In this document: positions 51,666 through 63,500 of the stretch, piece by piece
Position numbering within the stretch: position 1 is the stretch's first letter
How the letters are laid out: each line of letters opens with the position of its first letter
Assembly (NCBI RefSeq): GCF_021155765.1
Contig: NC_060112.1
Location: 24,268,501 to 24,332,500, forward strand
DNA length: 64,000 nt
From: Diprion similis
Taxonomy: Eukaryota > Arthropoda > Insecta > Hymenoptera > Diprionidae
Reading direction: 5' to 3'
Made by a program: the position numbers and the translations under genes
Notes under the pieces: generated by a model
What the model was told of the DNA's origin: nothing
What the model saw: only the letters and a program-made list of their open reading frames with translations
Databases searched by the model: none

Positions 51666-52806
51666 AAATCTTGCTTGATAATATTATCACAGCAGTGATG
51701 TCTTGGTTATTTAATCGGTTTCAAACTCAATGACGGTAGCGCTGTTACTATACTTTTCAAGAGAGCTCGTTACACGTACAATGAAGTAAACGATTGAATC
51801 AGAATTACAGTTACCTTGTACACTCGCGCAATCGCAGTATGTGTGTATGAATATCCATGTACGCAACCGGCGAAAGCGAGTTACGAATCTCGTGTATATG
51901 CATGCACGGTTCGGGGTGTCTGGTTAAATTCCGGTAACAGATTTAGCGATAATCTCGAGAGCAGGCCGGTTTCAAAACAAAGACCGAGCCGGTATTTACG
52001 TCTGGTTTACTGTTTCAGGTCAGTTTTCACCACGTATATGCGAGAAGTGAGAAAGATCATTTGAATTGGGTTACGAAAAAAGATGTACTGGGCCTTGACG
52101 CTCAAGTGTTCCAGTTCCTCTTTTCCTTTCCGATTATCGCACCTCGCCGCGCCAACGAGTTTCACGAACCCTGTTCGGGGATTCCGTGATTCCGGAAAAT
52201 TTATCACTGCAACCGGAGTGATTTAAGGCCTGGATTAAAACACACCCAGTTCCCGTAGACACTTTGGTGATTCGTTAATTAGGCTAATACCTTACACCGC
52301 GTGTATTGTATAACCGATAGCAGGTAATCACGACATGAGAGTCCAGATTAGGCCAGCTCTTAGGTTAATTGAGTGCATAAAAGTGTGCGCCCAATTCCCA
52401 CGGCGTAACAAAAACGGGTCATTCGCATTCGCGGATCGGAGTTGTAGGTATATGGTAGGTTGCACGGTAGGTGATTTTCGCCACCTGATATAGAAGGCAT
52501 AGAGTACGCGGTGGGTATAGAATGTCATACTCGTTCCACTGCCAGCATCATGCGAACCAGTCTTACACGAATCTAGTTTTCGGTATACCCAACGTGTAAA
52601 CTAATTCGCATAATTACCTATATATTTCTGGACAAGTGTATAATATAAAAGTCGAATAATCTTGACGAAATAAATTCTGCGTACAATTCGAACGTTTCAC
52701 TGTCAGCATATAATTTCAACAATTATACAGGTATTATAGGTAAATCAAAATGCAATTGATGTGTAATATTTCGCTGTCACATGTGATCCAAGCGTATCGA
52801 GCAATG

Positions 52807-52841
<35 letters not shown>

Positions 52842-53089
52842 GACCAATTTTAATTACGCTGTACGTGAAAAACGTTGAAAGTCTCGTATATACCTATATA
52901 ATTCCGCATCAACTTTTGACGTCGATAAACAATTACACTCGTAATCGACGAGAGTTGAAAGTGCATTTTGCGCACGATTCCATGATAATTGGCACGCCGC
53001 AAAAATCCACCGTGGCGAGAGAAACACGTAGTATGTACATACATATATGTACGTATGTGACAAGTGTAGGTACCTGTGTGTAGATTTAC
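51666..53089. other. Non-coding stretch
   Basis: No supported exon. A long A-run occupies about 52809-52838. Remaining sequence is mixed-composition, with short open frames that resemble nothing recognised. Confidence 0.45.
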
Positions 53090-53700
53090 CGGACTGGACG
53101 GCTGGCCGTCCGGCGTTCCGGTTTTTCCTCGATCCTGAGTGGCACACACCCTTCCTCGATATCGCCCCCCCCTCCCTGCCAAATATCGCCACCTGCACTG
53201 TTACCGTTTCTTCGTTCCTTCCGTGTGAGGCGGCTACGACAGTACGACGGCGGAAATAACTGGGATCCAACAGAACTCGCTACACGATTATCGTATCGTG
53301 AGGATGATACTTAGCGTTGCATCTGAGGGACGCGTCTCGGAGCGAAAGAAAAATCAGTCGCTTCTAATGTCAACCGGTCGGCCGGTATTTTTCCCGGCTT
53401 TAGGCCGCGCGGCTCGTTGTCGACGCTCGATCGACGCACGTTACGACGTCCTTTCGTCACGGCCGCGATCACTGGACTGTCGGGGCACTCGGATCGGCCT
53501 GTTGGCCTGCCCTCGGCGCGTTCATGTTACTTCTTCTCACCTCGCCCCGCCCGGCGTCCCGACGCCATTCCTGCTCGGTGAGATCCAGGTATGTCGGCCG
53601 ATGTGTGCGATGCACTTACACACGTCGATGTACCTGTCGCCTTGCGCCCCCCGCGGCGCCGACACGATAACCATCACACAGTAACGGAAAGAAGAAGAAA
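53090..53700. promoter_or_regulatory. GC-rich island, candidate 5' exon/promoter of Cobl-like gene
   Basis: The most CpG-rich part of the long gene-free region. On the minus strand its left boundary ends CGTCCAGTCCG followed by a usable donor gtaaatct at 53089. A 5' UTR exon of the minus-strand Cobl-like gene starting here and splicing to 20054 would fit, since that gene needs an upstream non-coding exon. This is inference; several open frames here have no family match. Confidence 0.3.
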
Positions 53701-53960
53701 AGGATGAAGGACTTCCGAAATTTCACATAGCAATCGGCCCTTAAGGCTTGAAATTCGTTAACGAGCGATCGACTGATTCGCGCTGACTTTATACTCGCAG
53801 CTGCTCAACGACGCGCTGACTTTGGTGCAACGCGCTTATTGTTAGTTAGCTGCAACCCCTCGAACAGCTGACTGCCCTGGCTTACAGACGTAACACGCAT
53901 TTCTTTTTTCTATGCGCCGCTCTATTCCCCTAGGTCAATCGCTATCTAAAAAATAGAAGC

Positions 53961-54343
53961 CCTAAAATTGTAATTTCTCGATACTACTATTTTTCTTCTA
54001 ATCATTTTGGCAAGGGGAGGGGAGGAGGGGTCATTGGTAATCGATATATCCAAAATTTTGACCAAATTCTGCAGTAGCTTTGGCTGCCACATCGAATTTA
54101 TGGTTTATGTCACAAAAAATTGTTACGACAAAAGTTATAGAGGATTACATTTCCTACGATTTAATTGTGACCATTTTTGGTGAAAAGTTGAAAATGGGCG
54201 ATTTACATCTTATTCGACAAAAATAAATTTCCCCCTAAATTCAAGATGGCGGTCGAAGCTATTGCAGAATCTGGTCGAAATTCTGAATTTAGACCACCAA
54301 TGACCCACTTTCCAACGACAAGAAAAAGAAAATAGTGGTATCA
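53961..54343. mobile_element. Foldback element, about 110-bp arms
   Basis: The left arm has gatactactatttttcttc (53980) and gggtcattggtaatc, then accaaattctgcagtagct. The right arm, reverse-complemented, has gataccactattttctttt and gggtcattggtggtc, then accagattctgcaatagct. Arms are imperfect but co-linear, around an AT-rich centre. No coding capacity. Confidence 0.78.
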
Positions 54344-55320
54344 AAAAATTCCAGTTTCAAACGTAGGTACTATACATCCCGACTGAACGCGATCCAGGCG
54401 GAACGGTGCGCTATACATGTATGTTATACTTATGCAGCCTGGCCTGTAACTTGTGCGCACAATGTGGATTGTCGTAGGGCACGTGCGACGGTTATTAGGG
54501 GCGACCCGCCTGTTGTTGGCTGGTTTTAACATTGCAGAGAAATAAATGACGTAGTGGGACATGGTCGAACACCAGTACCATGGTTAAAAAAAAATAAAAA
54601 TAAATAAATAAATGACGTGGAAAAGATTTGGGTCCCATCCGTAAGGGCCAACGTTTGTCTGCAGTGTACTGCGTAGTTAATCAAACTCGTGGTTTTTTCA
54701 TTTATGCCTGCGTAAAACGGATTTATTAATAATTTGAAGCGCGGGGATGCGTATAGTCTTAATACCTACGAATTCTCGGTATTCCTCTACTTTCAGTTTT
54801 GGTGTAGAAATCATGGTTGTTACTTGACGATTTCATGCCGTATATGTAGTTGTACGTAGTACCTGAAATTGCGGGGTTTGCTCATGCGGTTGTATATAAT
54901 TACACAATAAAGACAAGTTGATTGCTTGGTTTAACTGCCATTTTATTCTTGCTCCCATTTTATCGGAGAGAATTTCTACCCCGTTTCTATAACGCAGCTC
55001 GGGTCTGCTGCACTGATCCTGCACGCATTCATGCGTGTAATAACGTCAGGAGTCTTCGAACGTCCTTGAACCCTCGACGGCATCCTTGAGCGGCCTTGCG
55101 GGCCTCCGATGTTGCATGCATAACCGTCTCGACTTTGTGAATTATTCAAGAATTTACACAATATGAATTGTACGATCTGGGTTCGGAAATACGGTCGAAT
55201 TTGTAGCTCGGTTCTTTATTTTCGTGAACGAACTTCGTTACGAAAATATAAAATCAGGTGTAATTTTAACTTCATTCGAAATCGGATGTGTACTTAATTG
55301 CGTAATACCTGCTGCGGTAA
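54344..55320. other. Non-coding stretch
   Basis: Intergenic; it lies downstream of the unidentified minus-strand gene and should contain its 3' UTR. Nothing recognisable as a gene. Confidence 0.4.
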
Positions 55321-56454
55321 TTAGTTTTCGATTAACATGTCAATGAACCGCGAGGTACGCTCCTTGTAAAGCTTCAGAGCAGTTTTTGTTGAAACCGGTT
55401 TTTTCAAACTCTCTACCAGGATATCTCGAAGACCGTAGATCCGATCCGTCTCAAATTCACAGGGCAGCCGATCACCATCGGATACTTCCAAATAACTAAA
55501 AAAGTGGAAAAAATTAAGTGAAATTGACCGAATCGAATCTTAATCCTCAAAAATTTTCAAATAAAATATTTCCTGATTGACGTAAACATTAAAAAACGAC
55601 AATTCTCATAGTTGAAAAGAGCCTTTTACAATTAGTTGTAGTGGGTGAAATTATGGAGAATTTTATGATGGCTTGAGACGGTAGAAGTTCCAAGTCATTT
55701 TCTGTATCACAGTCTAATTGCTGAGCAGCTAGTAAAGTGAAAATCAACAGCCTTGATTCAGAATCAGTAGCAGAGAGGAGCCTGATCGAATCCAAGTTCC
55801 TGTTTTTCGTGCTCCGTTTTCGTAGCGCCCTCTGATACGTTATAGGCTTTTGGAAGTAAGTTTTGAGATCCTTAGACGGCAAAAATATGTCGATAACATC
55901 AAGAAAGCAGTGGGTAATACAGAGCATATTTATCAGAGCGGAGAGCCACTGTGGTGATCGAAGTTGAACACCAACATTGCTAATTGCTATCAATGCGCTA
56001 TTGACGAACTTCGTAAGTTCGAAATTCACTGCTAGATATTCTCTATCATATACGACTATATAAAATACCCATCGAAGCGCTGAATCTAGGCTTAATCAAC
56101 GGATGAAATGTGTTTCTAAACGATCGTATCGAGAAAGACTCAAGACACACTTATAATACCGCTATACTCTACTGAGGTTTAGCGCGCTTATGGGTTGCGT
56201 GTTAACCGGCGCAGCCGGTAAAGAAGGTATCAAATCGCTAACGCGACTTCTTACGGCTGCGGACCATCGCGCCGACTTACCCTCCGAGCACTGGTCAGGA
56301 AAATTTGCCTAGGAATAACAGTCTTCAAATTTTTTGGTCAACGCAGTTATATCGAAAATTAATTGCAAAAACCTATTTTGCGTCAGAGTATACTGGTAAA
56401 TTAGATCATCGAAAAATGCGAGCGTGGCTTTCCGAAGCTCATCTCCGTAAGTAG
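55321..56454 (-). pseudogene. Unidentified gene with an in-frame TAG (pseudogene or recoded/spliced gene)
   Basis: Three exon-like blocks. Block 1, 56454-56281, reads TYGDELRKATLAFFDDLIYQ and on to KKFEDCYS, then TAG (56309-56311), then ANFPDQCSE, ending at a perfect donor GTAAGT. Block 2 starts at 56028 (acceptor ctagcag) and joins in phase (G + TG) to give VNFELTKFVNSALIAISNVG, staying open for about 145 codons. Block 3, 55495-55321, reads YLEVSDGDRLPCEFETDRIY, ending ERTSRFIDMLIEN and a stop. The blocks are rich in hydrophobic helices, perhaps an alpha-solenoid. The product is not recognised. The 2-to-3 junction was not settled, and the first exon is missing; a start at 56746 is possible but unproven. 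The TAG may be a nonsense mutation from CAG, or the 3' end of a small intron, since ctgttattcctag looks like an acceptor. Confidence 0.5.
56211..56260. repeat. Short hairpin in an intron of the unidentified gene
   Basis: gcagccggtaaagaag (56211-56226) pairs with cttcttacggctgc (56247-56260), with two bases bulged on the left and a 20-base loop. It lies between blocks 1 and 2 of the unidentified gene. Not a tRNA: it lacks recognisable A and B boxes. Confidence 0.6.
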
Positions 56455-57283
56455 CTTATGTAAAGAATAAACACCAACGTAACGCGCATCGACGACCCAG
56501 CATGCCCGGAACACCTGGTGGCCTGAAATGGACTTAACTTTACGCAATAAACACAAATCCACACAGGCTGGATGCATCTAACGTTGCCGACGAGCTTCTA
56601 GAGTTATCTTTTGGGCAGCGTCGCGTTGACTGCGTCGTAAACGAACGGGATATTCGGTGCAAGTTGAGAGTTAAAAGTGTATAATTTGAAGAGAAAACGT
56701 TTTCCACATGTTCCGCGAGTATTTCGGCGACGTCTGAACAGTTCATATCCCTTCAGTGTGAGCCAAATATGGACACCGGAATTTACGCGTAATCCATCGC
56801 CCGCTATCCGTTCGGAAATCCTAACCTCAAAATCTCCACGGCAGGGCAGAGACGCGCGGATCAGATATCCGAAAACCCTCGCTGCTGTTCGACGGAGGCG
56901 GTTTAATCTGCGCCCAAAAAACGCCCCTCGAACATTTATTTACTTGACCCTTTCAAAGCTGGCCGTGTTACCGACATATGCCGAGGCTGCATCGGTAACG
57001 TATAATCAAAGATAACACTTGATTCGAGATGTCTCGATGAAACGATGATCTCCGAGTAAAATGCGGTCTTTCATAGTAAGCAGACAACGGTTGTGACAAC
57101 ATTCGACGCGCCACCTGATCTCGAACTGCTCATTTTACACGTGCTCAATTATCCCCTCGTCATTTCTTCTCTCGCACGATTATATCAGAGATAAAATAAC
57201 CCAGATTTCGTTCGGTTAGTTCCGGTCTACACCTTCTCAGTGTTTTCCACAAGCTGAAACAAGTCCAGAAACGAATCGTCGCA
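56455..57283. promoter_or_regulatory. Divergent promoter region of unidentified gene and CNOT9
   Basis: Separates a minus-strand and a plus-strand gene. A possible minus-strand N-terminal exon starts at 56746 with MNCSDVAEILAEHVENV, but no donor in the phase needed by the next block was found. The segment just before 57284 is the CNOT9 5' UTR/promoter; no specific motif was resolved. Confidence 0.4.
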
Positions 57284-58518
57284 ATGAGTTCTCAGCAGAG
57301 TCCGGCTGCCCTGCAGGCAACCGTCGACGCCGACAAGGTGTACTCGTGGATAATCGAGTTGTCTAATCCCGAGACGCGAGAGAACGCCTTGTTCGAACTG
57401 AGCAAGAAGCGTGAAGTTGTTCCCGACCTCGCCCCTATGCTATGGCACTCGTTCGGCACGACCGCTGCACTGCTCCAAGAGATTATCAACATATATCCTG
57501 CCATCAACCCAGCTACTCTCACCGCCTACCAGAGCAATAGAGTCTGCAATGCCCTCGCTCTCCTTCAATGCGTCGCTAGTCACCCTGAGACGAGGTCTGC
57601 TTTTCTGCAGGTAATGGAAATTGCTCGGAAACCAGTCTTTGGTTCGCTAACAATCTTGTAACGTTCTAATAACGGTTTATTTCTCTGCATCTTCTAGGCT
57701 CACGTACCTCTGTTCCTTTATCCGTTCTTGCACACTACGAGCAAGACGCGACCCTTTGAGTACCTGAGACTAACCAGCCTTGGAGTGATCGGAGCGCTGG
57801 TTAAAACTGACGAGCAAGAAGTAATCACGTTTCTACTTACCACCGAGATAATACCGCTCTGTTTGAGGATCATGGAGAGCAGTTCTGAACTGAGTAAAAC
57901 CGTCGCTACGTTTATACTTCAGAAAATACTGCTTGACGATAGCGGACTTTCGTATATATGTCAGACTTACGACAGATTCAGCCACGTCGCTATGATCCTG
58001 GGAAAAATGGTTCTGTCCTTGGCCAAAGATCCCTCCGCCAGACTCCTCAAACACGTTGTTAGGTGCTACTTGAGACTATCGGACAATCCCAGGTTCGTAT
58101 TTACAGATTGGCAAGTTTATGACTCTTGATTCCTAATTTAGAGATCGAGTTATGGAGTTTCAAATTCAAAGACAAGTAGAAATTTGCTTAGTTCTTTCGC
58201 TATTTCAATTATTTCAATTATAGATTGATTTGACGAAAGATTGCTGTGAGGAAGGATTACGATTGGTTTGAAATTTCTGATGGCTCTAAGGTGTTTTTAC
58301 CTTAATATTGTTACAGAGCACTTCTGGCGTTGAGGCAATGCTTGCCAGATCAACTCAGAGACAATACTTTTGCGACCTGCTTACAAGAAGACAAATCCAC
58401 TACCCACTGGTTGAATCAGCTACTTAAGAACCTGGAAACTGGACCTCAGCCAGGGCCTCAGACTCAGCCAGGGCAACCAGATCCCAGGACGATCGGCATG
58501 TCTCCCTTGACATCATAG
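57284..58518 (+). CDS. CNOT9: CCR4-NOT complex subunit 9 (Rcd-1/CAF40), complete
   Basis: Three exons, 57284-57610, 57698-58092 and 58317-58518, join in phase and give 307 residues, about the family length (human 299). The N-terminus has [20 protein letters not shown] and [20 protein letters not shown]; exon 2 has [20 protein letters not shown], then [18 protein letters not shown], and exon 3 has [18 protein letters not shown]. These are the armadillo-type repeats of the conserved Rcd-1 domain. The C-terminal 35 residues are Pro/Gln/Gly-rich ([12 protein letters not shown]). The protein is a scaffold in the CCR4-NOT deadenylase complex, binding repressor peptides and helping shorten mRNA poly(A) tails in the cytoplasm. 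Nothing is broken. Splice sites are CAG/GTAATG, tctag, CCCAG/GTTCGT and ttacag. Confidence 0.97.
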
Positions 58519-60557
58519 ACTGATTAATAATTTTCCTATCGTGAGGTAGAAATGATATTTTAGTAATGACTGTTGAATTAAGTGCCACTTGATAAGGAAA
58601 AACAGTGAAGGTAGCAATAGGGCGAGAAAGTTATAAACTTATTTTTCTTATTTAATGAAAATCACAACTTCACACTGCCACGTGAGGGAAATATTTTGGC
58701 CAAAAAAGAAAATGGATCAATTCTCCGTTTCCAGGATTTAGCAGGCAACATTATTAAAATTTCATAAGACAGAATAGCGAAGAAAATGAAGATAGAAAAA
58801 AAAGAAGAACATTCATTTGTAGCAACAGTGATTGGTAATGTAAGAATACAAAGAAATGACTGGTATGATTATTGAATAATGACTGACACCATTCTGAATA
58901 TAGTCGTTTATTACTTCAGTCATAATTTTTCTTCTCTTTTCTTTCTTTGATCATGCTCCTAAAGTTTTCAAAAATCGTGTAGCCCCTTCGACATATGCCG
59001 ACGTCACCTAGGATGCCCGGGTTCAAAACGATTTCGCTGTAGGTGCGTTCGAACATGAAATATTTGTACATTAAATTTATGTTCTCATGCTCTTGAGAAA
59101 CAGCATGTTATGAATAATTTGAATGAATTCATTGACTGCATTGAGTTGAGGTAAGCTTTCACACCGCCAAATAATTTTGAACATCGGGAAATTTGCGTAT
59201 CTAGTTTTGAGTTCTGTGATTGGTAGCAGCGAGGATTTTTCCTTGCCATACACCTTCTACCGCGAGGATATTATTTGCAAGGTTTCTTTATATTCATATT
59301 ATTTTATATGTCTATACTATATGTATAAAGAAATATAATCAAAAACAAACAATGGAATTGAACACTTTTAATTTACTTACCGAAATCGATCACAATAACA
59401 AAGATTACGAATATTCTTATTTTGAAATATTGAATAGTAGCCAGCGCTCAGGGTTAGCTCTTAGCTTAAAAAGAGTATTTCGTCGTTATAGCTCACGTTA
59501 CTTCATTATAATAAGATCTTACTTAAAGAAAATTACCTGTGTATATCTGACTTAAGCGCACAATTTATTATCATAATTTCATGCATTTAGCTGTAAAACA
59601 CGTTGTATTAATTACCGATGGTCTCAATTTCTTGTGTTTATATTATTCAAAAGAAGAGTATTGCAAAACCGCGATTTAGATCGGATGAGGAGGGGTAATT
59701 AATTGTATAGTTACGGTTCTTTTAAATGCATAATAAAAATCTCCTAAATCGCATCGCATCATTATAATTACTATAGTTGTTATTATTTTTTGCACCCGGT
59801 GCACACCCATTATACAGATATTAATATGTCGATGTAATTATTGAAGGGAAGTTTCAAACTATTCGTTGGACTATGCCAGCGTTTACAACATTGTGTGCAA
59901 ATTTCTACGTGTAGTAAATTGTAAAATTTGTTCAGCGTGTATATATTATGTAAGTATGATTATAAGCATAAAATATGTACCTTGCATGCTCTGTGTACTT
60001 TTGGGTGCGCTGAGATTGCCAAAATTGACTTTTTAACAAATTTTTTCTTGTTCTTCCTTCCGATTTTGTCCTAGAAAAGGAAAAACAATACAAAGATGAA
60101 ATAATATTCAATAGGTTTATTGACTTTAATGAATCTATATATAAATAGATATATATATATATGTATATGTATATGTATATATATCACTAGTCTAAATATG
60201 TATAATAATAATTGTTATTAAAGCAATGTATACTTGTGTATAAAGTTATCACGTAAGAAAGTGATGCTGCAGTTAGTAAGAGATATATTAAGTTTATATA
60301 AGATTAATGCTGCTCTTGGTGATTGGCGTGCATTATACATATCGATGTCTATGTTTATGCACATACAGTTGATTTATTGATTAAAATTTTCAGATTCAAA
60401 TATTATATGTATATGTGTGTAATTAATTATACGATTTTCTTAATTATACCGATTTGCTAATACTATCATCATACTATCATCATACGTATCCTATCCTATC
60501 CAATCTTAATAATAAGTCTAAAAGTCTAATTATTACGTAATTATCAAATCGTCTCGC
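58519..60557. other. Convergent 3' UTRs of CNOT9 and the SLC5-type gene
   Basis: AT-rich, no supported coding exon. On the plus strand the first exact AATAAA is at 59732, so the CNOT9 3' UTR may be about 1.2 kb, though ATTAAA at 59070 is an earlier option. The open frame at 59220-59555 has no family resemblance. Confidence 0.5.
60117..60122 (-). terminator. Poly(A) signal of the SLC5-type transporter
   Basis: The plus strand reads TTTATT, i.e. AATAAA on the minus strand, about 435 bases beyond the transporter stop codon. Confidence 0.5.
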
Positions 60558-63500
60558 CTACTGACTCGTCTCGCTTTGATTCACTTTTGCCAGTTCCGTC
60601 AGATTCTGAAATGTAAAACGAGGAGAACAAATTTAATCCTTATACACTGTGAATTTAGTTACGTATTTCCACGAATCATTATTTCTTGGCTGGGCTTTGT
60701 TCTTAGGTATACAATAAATATTTACCGTGGGACCTGAATCTCTTGTCAAAAGTTTATGTATAATGGGTGTGTACAACTTCTTGTCCTCAACTCTGTATTT
60801 ATTCGGACCTGTAATCCAAGAGACAAATAGCCCGACCAAAATAGCGACCAAAAATCCAACCCAAGTGTACCACATATACGACATTCTGTAGAGGAAGAAT
60901 GGCGCATCACTGAAAGCAATACATATCGAATCAAATATGTGCGAATTCTCGGTTACTATACGTTATTACATATATGTTTATCGTTTATTAATTGGAAACA
61001 AGACAAACTGTTTGGAAATATTTATTTTTCACTGTTTGCAGTCAACAGAAAGCATGACTGAATATGAGAAGAAGCAAAAGCAGATTAAAATAAAATTTTA
61101 CTTTTTATATATAAAAAAAAAGTCTTATTTACGATATTAAACCTACAATTGGCAGTTATTCTTTCTTCAAAACGTTCCTTCCTTAAAAAGTTTTACTTCT
61201 ACCGTGCGGTTATCATTTTTTCCCAATCTTTTAATCTCTTCTGTTACCCCAGTTGCAAAAATGTACGGAATTTTGGTTTAAAGTAGTTTAAAATGGCAGC
61301 AAGAAATTATGTTTATATACATTCGAAGCACAATTGACATAACTTGGTAAATAGAAAGGTACCTTGTTGCCTTCTCCAGTATTGTGGTAGAATTTTGAAA
61401 GCTGACATTTTTTAATTGTTCCGAGCATTCTTCGACCGACACCGGTTTTGATGAAAAATGTATTTGCCCACTGGATATGGCAGCTTGGGTACCGAAGGAT
61501 ATCCAGGCGACGAAAAAGACGCTCAGAATTCCACCAGTCAAGGCACCCTGTCGATAAAAAAATAATAATAATATTATTCCTCAGAAGAGACGAATTTCTG
61601 CAGCCTCGAGGTTTGCTGTATAAAGCTCTGTATTTACGTGGTAATTCATCGGATTATCTTATCTCTTTTGAATAAAGATGCCGCGTTAAACTTTGTTTGC
61701 ACTTCGAATATTCCTCAACTTCATTCAAACCCTTCTTGATTCTTCCCCTACCATATATATATATGTATATTGCAAGTATAACGGCCAACTTAAAACTCTC
61801 TGGCTAAAACGCATTTCCATAATTCACTCGATAAAAGGAGAACTACGAAGTTGGAAACTTGGGAGGAACAGGTTTAACACCGGAGTTTGCCGTTGTGTGT
61901 ATATACGTATAATGTATAGAATAGAGTTGCGTTAAGGGTGGCTGGCAAGAAACATAACCCTACTTCAACAGCGTCGTAATTAATTATAAAAGTAGTTTTT
62001 GACCGTATCTTTGACTCTGTATTTACTTGAAAGAACAAATCATGAATCTGATAACTTGCACCAGTTTTCCTGACACTTGGTGCTCCGATTATTTACCCGA
62101 AACGATCAGCTGATCGATCCTTCGGCGCCATCTTGGTCTGTCGGCCCCTTATCTTGGATTTCAAAGTCGCAAGCGATACATTCAAGCTCCAATTCGTGAA
62201 AAAAGTCGAAGTAATGTAAAAGATTATTTGATTTAAGTAATCGGAAGCCAACGCGAGAGCTTCAGGAAATTACGTCAAATAGCTACAGTCGCGAATAGGT
62301 TAGACAGAGTCCGGGAATTTGTATTTTTGACTGAAAGCGTTATTATAAAATTGAATTCGTATCTTTGTCATGAACTAGGCGTCTTCGGAAGAAGTGAATC
62401 TCAATACCTAATCCCTCTTGTACCTGTACGTCTTCCTGTTCAAGGATCGAGCGAATTACTTGTGCTCCCAGCTTACAGCTGACGCATTGAATTTGTCGAT
62501 CACCTTTTCGACGTGTCACTGTAGGCAGGTACATACATACATACGTGTGTGAGAATAAAAAAAGAGAGAAAAATGAGGTGCATATATTTTCCTTGACTTT
62601 CAAAAATTCACCCTGGATACACGCCTCCCTCATAGGATTGCAACGCAACATCTCGTATATATTATGCATACCAAATGTTCGTCGAACGACGAGCTGCAGG
62701 GTTTTCAGTTCTGACCGTCTGTATAATTTCAAACTTTACTTACCGCCGAGTTTGCGTAGGGAAAAAACATTCCAAGGGTAAAAACACCCAGCAATGGTCC
62801 AGCCGTAATTCCAGACAAACTTTTCCCAGCCTGGAAAAAGAAGAAATAAAGATAGACCAAGAAGAACGAAAAAAAATAAAATAAAATAAAATTTAACGAA
62901 CAAAAGCAAAATAAAATAGCGCGGAGTTTCGGAAGAGGCGAGAGAACAGAGAAAAAGAACCGCATCTCGCCGTTACAAGTATAATATTCCATTTTCAAAG
63001 GTCCGAACGCTTTTTCTCCGAAGCTGAAAATTTATTATACGTTCTCTCTGAAGTGGAAGAAATTCATTCTAAACATGGGACCCGCCGACGCAACGCGTCG
63101 CGACGCTCCGGCGTTTCAACCCCCATACGTCTTACGTGAACTAAACTGCTCAGCTTTTCCACGAGGAATACCAGGCCCACACAAATCGTCCCGATCAAGA
63201 CAACCGTGAGTTTCATCAGGCGACTGGCCGCCGTGTCGCCGAGCGGTCGTTTCATCAAAGGTTTAATCATGTCCTCGTAGATCACGCCGGACATGGAGTT
63301 CAACCCGGTCGACATCGTGCTGCAAATATAAATCAGCTGATCACACAAATGCGCAAATACCGTTCAATCCAAGCGAAAAAATAAATAAAAACCGATCGTT
63401 TTTTTTCCTTTTTTTTTTTTTGCCGTTCGGCTTTTTTATCAGGCTGCGATAGGTTTAATGCGAATCTGGTAAAATATAGTTTCAATGTCGCGTGCAGCTG

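Noticed and set aside
56211..56260. tRNA gene
   Set aside because: The stem-loop lacks a cloverleaf and A/B box promoter elements.
59220..59555. 111-codon plus-strand frame
   Set aside because: Falls in the CNOT9 3' region; AT-rich, Tyr/Ile/Lys-heavy, no family match.
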